Below are positions 57,615-64,000 of a DNA stretch of 64,000 nucleotides, one piece after another. The DNA is from Corylus avellana (taxonomy: Eukaryota > Streptophyta > Magnoliopsida > Fagales > Betulaceae). Positions within the stretch are counted from its first letter, which is position 1; each line of letters starts with the position of its first letter. The DNA lies in contig NC_081542.1 of the NCBI RefSeq assembly GCF_901000735.1, positions 19,483,093 through 19,547,092 on the forward strand, in the 5' to 3' direction. A program made the translations under genes and the position numbers. The notes under the pieces were generated by a model. That model did no database searches. It worked only from the letters and a program-made list of their open reading frames with translations, and had not been told where the DNA came from.

Positions 57615-60600
57615 ATGGGAAAGAAGAAGAAGAGAGCGTCGTCGAAGGTGTGGTGTTACTACTGCGACAGGGAGTTTGAGGACGAGAAGATTCTGGTGCA
57701 GCACCAGAAGGCCAAGCACTTCAAGTGCCATGTCTGTCACAAGAAGCTCTCCACCGCCGGGGGCATGGCCATACACGTCCTCCAGGTTCACAAGGAGTCC
57801 GTCACCAAGTAAATTCCATTCTTTCTTACCAAACCCTAATTACACACGCACACACATGATCTGCTCTAAAAAGGGTTTTATTTGAATGGCCAAATAGTGC
57901 CTTTAACGAGAAAATTTGGGCTCTAATTGATTTGGGGTCTCTTGGAATCGGTGTTGAACTGCCCTATTAGTTGATTTTTTGTAAAGTTTTATTTTTCTTG
58001 GTTGTACGAGTTATTGGGGGTTTTAATCGATCAAGTTGTGTTTGTCAAAATTGTAGCTTTTAACTCGATTAGTCTTGGGTGCAAGATAATGAAAGCGGGA
58101 TTCTTTTATCTTTTCTATTGTTTATCTTTGGACAGCTGCAATTGTAGCTCCTTTGGTGCTTAGTTTTCATATTTCCTGTTCTTTTTCCTCCTCCTACCTA
58201 GGTGTTTGTCCGTGTACCTGAGTAGTGCTATTCGCTTTTAATGATACTTCTTTTTTTGTTTAGCTGGAAACTCAGTTCTTTACATCAAACAACGAAAAAC
58301 CAAACCCAACTCAAACAATTACAAATGGTCTCCTACAAAAAAATCACAAGCTAAAAAAAATACTACCACCCATTAAAGAAAAAAAAGAGTTTTGTCACCC
58401 ATTTTGAACCAAGATACTTAGAGGACTGCTCCAATTCTCACAAATCTTGACATTTTCAATAGTATGCTTAAAATTTCCTTTGCCCTTCCCCATGATTCTT
58501 GTACTAATCTCCCAACAAATAAGCTGTAATATGTGCTCCTCAGAATTCACCCTGTTGCAAAATTTAATACTATTCTGGTGCTTCCATATGTGATACACAG
58601 TTGCCCCCAAAAGCCAATTTACACACAGTGCATTGCAAAATTTTCCCCTTCCATGCCTTCCCTCACCACCTCATCCCAATCGAGCCAAATAGGACTAACC
58701 AAACTTTTAAGCATCACTTCTTTCCATAACCTCTTACTCCAATCACACTCAAAAAATAAATGCTCCCTACTTTCAATAGTATGGTGACAAAATACGCACT
58801 TCATATCCTCCACCATACCCTAACTTAGCAACCTATCCCCAGTACATAAGCCCCCTATAATAGCCAGCCATAGGAAGAAAGAGTGTCTATGAATAGCAAA
58901 AGAAAACCATACCAGTTTATGCCATCCAACTTTAGGAAACTTCTCTCTAAGAGCCTCCCATGTGTCCCTACAAGAATATTTGTGGTTCTTTAAAGGCTGC
59001 CAAATTGGCATATCATGAACACCCAAATCCGCTAGAGACAAACGGCTTTGAATTGCAACCAGCTCTTCCGGCCTAGCTGGCAGCCAATTCCAATCTCCAT
59101 TTTTCATCACACTTCGATTACTTGTATAAAAAAAAAGGGGTACAGTCGGAAGTTATTTAATTATCTAGGGAAGTAGGAATATTTTTATGGTTAATTGTTG
59201 GTTGTACGTGGGCTGGTATTGGCTGCTTCGACATTGTTTGTTTAAATATGTATCTGGGGCATGCATTGGAGAGGAGGAAGTAACATTAAATTAGTATGAA
59301 ACAACCAAGAACAATGGGTTGCTTCAGAAATTAACACTTATGGTAGTTGTGAATGGGTGTTTTGTGGAATTGAGGAATAGAACTGGAGATGGCCACCATA
59401 GGTTTTTGTTGGTAAAGGTTTGAGTATTTCTATGAAGATACCTTACATTGGTTTTTTAGTTATCTTTTGAAACTGTTAAGCTGTCTCTGGTCAATTATGT
59501 TGCCATTCTACTGATCCTTTTTGTGATGATAATGTTGTTTTTTGCAGAGTTCCCAATGCAAAACCTGGTAGAGAGTCCACAGATATTGAAATATATGGAA
59601 TGCAAGGAATCCCACCTGATGTCTTGGCTGCTCACTATGGAGAGGAAGGTGAGGATCCTTTAAAAACGTGGAAAAATATGTTATTATCTCGTTGCTTTCT
59701 ACATTTTTAGTGTACTTTGCATTATCATAATTATAGTGATTGGGAAACCTATTCTTTCTCCTATATTTTCCTCTTATGTTGTACCATCAAATCTTAAATT
59801 TGGAACTTAGCTGTTGGCTGATTAAGCCTATGAAATGTTAAGCATTTTCTTTGGAATACTTGGGTTTTCAAACTGGATTCATGGGTTGCAAAATCAAGGG
59901 CAAGCATTTGATATGTAATAGGGATTGCTCAAGTCGTTTATCAAAAATAGGAATTGCTCAAGTCTCCAATTGAATGGATTGGGTTTAGTACTTAAATCTC
60001 CTATTTCTGCGTAAGAATAGGGTAGCTTTCCTGTTTTGTTTGCTGCTTGCTTTTAGCACAGTTTCGCAGGCCTTGTGTTATAAGTCCGCCTTGTAGGTAA
60101 GATCTTATTACAAGATCCTTGCTTCTACAAATCCCATCCCTTTCCCATGGAAAAGTATTTGGCGCACTAAGGTTCCTTCAAGAGTGGCTTTCTTTGTTTG
60201 GACGGCCGTGCTTGGGAAGACTCTAACATTGGATAATGTTCGGAAGAGAGGTATTGTAGTGGTAAATCGTTGTTGCATGTGTGAATCGGATGGGGAGTCA
60301 GTTGATCATCTCTTTCTTCATTGTGGGGTTGCGCGTATCTTGTGGAATGCCGTGTTCTCTCGGTTTGGTTTGTGTTGGGTGATGCCTGGTTGTGTTAGGG
60401 AGTTGTATGCTTCTTGGTGGGTGGGTGGCAAGTCTCGCAGTGCTGTTGTGTGGAAGATGGTTCCTCTTTGCCTCATGTGGTGCATCTGGAGTGAGAGAAA
60501 TGCTAGATGTTTCGAGGACTCATCTAGGAATATAGAGGACATTGTACACTTTTTCTTGTACACTCTTTTCACTTGGACTGCTGGATGGCTAGCGCCTATA

Positions 60601-63407
60601 GTGATTAGCTTCCCTGACTTTCTTTTTATGTTTTCTTCTTCTTTTTCTTCCTCTTAGTCGCTCTCTTGTATACACCCTGTGTACTTGGGTTGCGCCCCTC
60701 TGCGCTCTTTAATTCATCTTTTTACTTATCAAAAAAAAAAAAAGTCCGCCTTGTAGGTTAGAGCCAATTGAAATAATCTTATACCTTGATAAAGCCCATT
60801 TAAATAGTTGCAATAGCACTTTGTGGTTATAGCTCTGATTTTGGTTATTCTTAATTAGGATTGCCTATGTGGTAGTGCCGTCATCTAATAAGATCACTGA
60901 CACTGATTTCTAATAGTAATGGTTTATATCTAAATATGATATCCAATCATGAATGGTTGAATGTATTAGTGAAATGTTATTGAGTTATATCATCAATATA
61001 TTAATCAACAGTTTTATTTTATTTTTGCATGTACTATATAACATTGTGAATTATCATAGATATAACAATTTTTAGGAATATGATACTAAAGCATGCTCTA
61101 TAATGTAATTTAAGAGCTGAAAAAGTTAATTCAAGAATTTCCTTGTTTTATTCACAATTTCTGTAATTATTTCTTTATGTAAATTCCAGTATTAACACAA
61201 TTGCTATATTCTGTGATGTTTCTGTATCTTGGAACTTCTGTAAGATGGTTGAAATTGATATTTATTGCTTGAGTTTTGATACTTTTTTTTTCCCATTTAC
61301 ATGGGATCGTTGCACTGCAAAATCTTTTCTTGGTTCTCTGTAGCCCATTGGCAAATAATTCTTTCGCAGAAAGCTTTTGTTAGCTTGGCAGACTTGTACA
61401 CATTGTTGTTGTTGTTTTCCTCCTGGGCATGAGGATAAACTGCTTAATCCGTTAGGGGTGAAAGTTCCTGGATTACCTGGTAACTGGTTCTGGCGGGTGG
61501 GGTCAGTTACACGTAGGAGTTTGATTAATGGTGAGGATTGTTGTATAGTATGCGTTTGCGACGTGCAATTAATCTGAGTAAAGTTCTCCTACGTTATCAA
61601 AAAAAAAAAAAAAATTTCTTCCACAGTGCTTGGTTTTCCATCTGAAACATAATGTTCTTGTTCTCTCTCTCTCTCTCTCAGTTTTCTTCTCTATTCTCAA
61701 AATACTTCTTTGATAATTGTTATTGTTGTGGCTTGGTTGTGGGAGGCCTTATTACGTTAGAAATTAGGCAGTAAGGGGTCACATATGAACATAGCATGTG
61801 GTTTACGTTTAGCGCAAAATCTAGTCAAGGGCAATTCAATAACTGAGCTGACCCTACTTGAGATGTGTGATTTTGTGTGGGTATTGAAAGGTCCGGTCTG
61901 GTCCTAGGTTATGCGAATATAAATGATTGAGTAATGTGTTTTTGGGTTAAAAGGTGGGTATGTTAACCAGCCGAAGAACTCATCCCCATATATGTAGAAG
62001 GAGCATGCCGTAGTTTGGTGTTCCAGGTCCTATATAACATTTAAATTGGAATGACCCTTCAGTTTATTGGGCTGAAAGATTAGGAAGCATGTCTTGGTCA
62101 GCTGCTCAGTTTGAAAGGAGGATGCATTTTGAAAGGGGCAAACGGTACTCCAACTATCAACTCATGAATCCATTCATGTGGGGGTGGTGAAATTTTTAAG
62201 AGGATGGTGGTAGGGAAGCACCTGCTAAACAATTGGTGACACTAAAGGTTGATGGGAGCTTCATCTCCTTCCCTTCTCCTCTATTTTAGTAGTAGCCTAT
62301 CCCAGTGTACACCAACATTCGCAATAAAAAGACGGGAAAATTATAAGAAATTGCAACTCCCAAACTACAAATCAGTTCATTTGCTCTCAGGCAAAATGAC
62401 CCTATAGTTTGCAGTTGTGGTTTCAGAGGAAATAATTCTTTTGTGCATTTGATTAGTTATTACCATGTGTATCTTTCCTTTTCGTCAAATTACATCCAGT
62501 ATTAAAATGTTCCAAATAGTGAGGTTCTTTTTACACATTAGCGGTGAGTTTGAAGATGTTGCATTTAGGAAGTTAAACCCAGTAATAGACTATGATTACC
62601 TTCTGACATTCATGACTTTTTTGCAGAAGAAGAGGCTGCATCAAAAGCAGCTAAATTGGATATCCCATCCACCCCACTCGTTGGCGGTGTTGTGCCAGGA
62701 TCATTGGGCATTGGATATCCTCCTCAATCTACTTTGGGATTAATTCAGCCAATGTATGTTTTCTATTAGATTTTTCTCCCAAGATTTTTATGCTACACAA
62801 TTATGCTGCATTTGGTCTCTAGTGAAGTAGATCCCGCATTCTCAAAATTTTCACTTTTCATGGTGGTTTGTAGAAAAAAAGCAAAAAACAGTGTTCTGTG
62901 CTTTGCAAGATATGTGATTAATGCATACATGATTAGCTCACATTTTGATTATTTTTCTTTTCTTTGGGGGCTTTGGTTACAGTTACAGTTCTGCAATGCC
63001 AGTGCCTCCTGCTGCTTGGCCAATTCCACCTCGTCCCCAGCCCTGGTACCCACAGCATCCAGCAGTTTCAGTTCCTCCTCCTCCCCCATTGGGTTACGCA
63101 CAACAACCATTGTTTCCTGTGCAGAATGCGAGGCCTCCTTTGCAGTCACCCGCATCATCTGCACTACAGCCTTCACAGATAACTCCTCCAGGACTGCCCG
63201 TGTCCACCCCTTCTGCCCCTGTATCACAACCATTGTTCCCTGTTATTGTGAACAATAATATACCTACTCAAAGTTCACCTTTTTCTGCTCCTATGCTTTC
63301 AACAAGTATTATGTCAAGCTCTCCAGCAGAACATAAAGGCTCAATTGATCCACATTCAGGTGCTAATGCTTTGGTGACAAGTAACTACCAAGCACCTAAC
63401 ATTCCAG
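57615..63407 (+). CDS. SUF4: SUF4-like C2H2 zinc-finger protein (partial, 4 exons visible)
   Basis: Exons 57615-57808, 59548-59648, 62627-62753 and 62983-63407, all with GT-AG borders and consistent phase. Exon 1 encodes [17 protein letters not shown] with two zinc fingers (C14, C17, H30, H35 and C38, C41, H54, H59), as in SUPPRESSOR OF FRIGIDA 4 and animal ZNF207. Exon 2 gives [20 protein letters not shown], a hallmark of the family. Exons 3-4 are Pro-rich ([31 protein letters not shown]). In Arabidopsis SUF4 is a nuclear factor acting with FRIGIDA to activate FLC and delay flowering; that role here is inferred from family membership. No lesion is seen. The C-terminal exons lie beyond the window, and introns 1 and 2 hold LINE remnants. 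Confidence 0.92.
58250..59115 (-). mobile_element. Decayed LINE 3' fragment in SUF4 intron 1
   Basis: The minus strand encodes the C-terminal zf-RVT region of a LINE reverse transcriptase: [37 protein letters not shown], then [18 protein letters not shown] (zinc-binding), interrupted by a TAG near 58817 and a frameshift near 58612. A T-rich stretch near 58250 may be the poly(A) end. No target duplication was confirmed. Confidence 0.75.
60099..60741 (+). mobile_element. 5'-truncated LINE in SUF4 intron 2
   Basis: Encodes the zf-RVT C-terminus of a LINE reverse transcriptase ([51 protein letters not shown]), stop at 60655, then a 3' UTR ending TTTACTTATC-A(n). It is flanked by a perfect 17-bp target duplication AAGTCCGCCTTGTAGGT at 60082-60098 and 60742-60758. 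The open frame and perfect duplication indicate a recent insertion in sense orientation. Confidence 0.9.
61352..61606 (+). mobile_element. Short poly(A) retroposon (LINE/SINE-type) in SUF4 intron 2
   Basis: A 250-bp GC-richer block ending CTACGTTATC-A(15). Flanks AATTCTTTCGCAGAAAGC and AATTTCTTCCACAGTGCT look like a decayed duplication. A LINE-like tail but no coding domain; the 66-codon frame inside is probably fortuitous. Confidence 0.5.
61661..61680. repeat. (CT)n microsatellite
   Basis: Run of about ten CT dinucleotides in SUF4 intron 2. Confidence 0.9.
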
Positions 63408-64000
63408 GTTGGATATGTTTTACAATTGATTTCTGCAAATTGGTTTTTTCAATTCTGGCTTTCTATCGATTCTCATAGTGGTTGATTTTGGAAATAGGTC
63501 TCGAATTGAGTTTTACAAAAATTTCAGAATACTGTAATAAATTGTTAGGTTGTGATTAAAATAAATTGAAAATAAACGATTAATCATGAAATTATGTCAT
63601 AATATATAGGCATGTGGTTTGAGTGGTATTGGCATGGCTAGATGTTAATTTACATTGGTGGAAACAATCGTGTGTATTCAATCATGTTTAATTGAACCGC
63701 TACCTTGTATCTCTTAGTTTGGAGACTTAACAATGCCATACATAGGAGTCAAAAATTGGTATCTCCTTTGTTTTATTTAATTATATCTACAAGAAATCTA
63801 TCTAAATACTGTTATTCCATTATGAGTTTGACTCTCTCTCTCTGTGTATATATGTGTGTGTGTGCGCGCGCGCCTGTGCACATGCGTGTGCATGTGTCTA
63901 CACATATACCTACAAAATCATCACCTATTAAATGTGAAATCAACCAACTATTACGATAGGAATAACTTTGCTGCTGTTGTGCATTAGTTGGGCCACAATG
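63408..64000 (+). other. SUF4 intron 4 (incomplete)
   Basis: Starts with a GT after ATTCCAG. Contains a (TC)n-(TG)n-(CG)n compound microsatellite at about 63829-63893. No further exon is recognised before the window end. Confidence 0.7.

Noticed and set aside
61377..61577. 66-codon Cys-rich frame as a peptide gene
   Set aside because: It lies in a poly(A) retroposon within the SUF4 intron, with no signal peptide and no splice context.
63829..63893. CG-rich alternating tract as a regulatory Z-DNA site
   Set aside because: A compound microsatellite explains it; nothing else points to function.

Overview
The window is nuclear DNA from a flowering plant, most likely a eudicot and perhaps a woody one. 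It shows spliced genes with GT-AG introns, plant-specific protein families (ACD6/ITN1-type ankyrin protein, EIX-type LRR receptor-like protein, SUF4, plant HDHD3-like HAD hydrolase), and dense plant transposons (Ty1/copia, LINE, CACTA, hAT, Mutator-like). I cannot name the species. Five runs of exactly 100 N (7035, 10196, 36387, 44939, 57092) are scaffold gaps of unknown size, so linkage across them is provisional.

Layout. 1-2757: minus-strand LINE (ORF1, and ORF2 broken by one stop). 2996-7385: ankyrin/PGG gene whose first visible intron carries a TIR element with an inverted 11-bp minisatellite and a 1-kb poly(A) retroposon; part of one exon is repeated beyond gap 1. 9200-10181 and 40086-41388: HAD-hydrolase copy A, split inside its first coding exon by a CACTA insertion. 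10296-36386 (one contig bounded by gaps): small CACTA elements rich in TGACGTG palindromes, an LRR-RLP pseudogene split by a Ty1/copia element, and a 7.5-kb CACTA element carrying pieces of a SCAMP gene. 36487-40085: right part of the CACTA element inside HAD copy A, with a 62-bp satellite and a tandem array built of three palindromes. 41389-50200: mostly intergenic, with Mutator-like fold-back elements and a 2-kb non-autonomous hAT element. 50237-53640: HAD copy B, a pseudogene lying in a duplicated segment. 55053-57091: 5' half of a second Ty1/copia element. 57615-64000: SUF4-like zinc-finger gene, the only gene here that looks intact; its introns hold LINE debris and it runs off the window.

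Most sequence is transposon-derived. The clearest observations come from comparing duplicates inside the window. Copy B preserves the empty site for the CACTA insertion in copy A. Copy A preserves the empty site for a Mutator-like insertion in copy B. A tandem duplicate at 34.4-35.1 kb preserves the empty site for the SCAMP-carrying CACTA. The CACTA subterminal palindromes, although different in sequence, share one 10-base consensus, TAG(C/G)G(G/T)C(A/C/G)AC.
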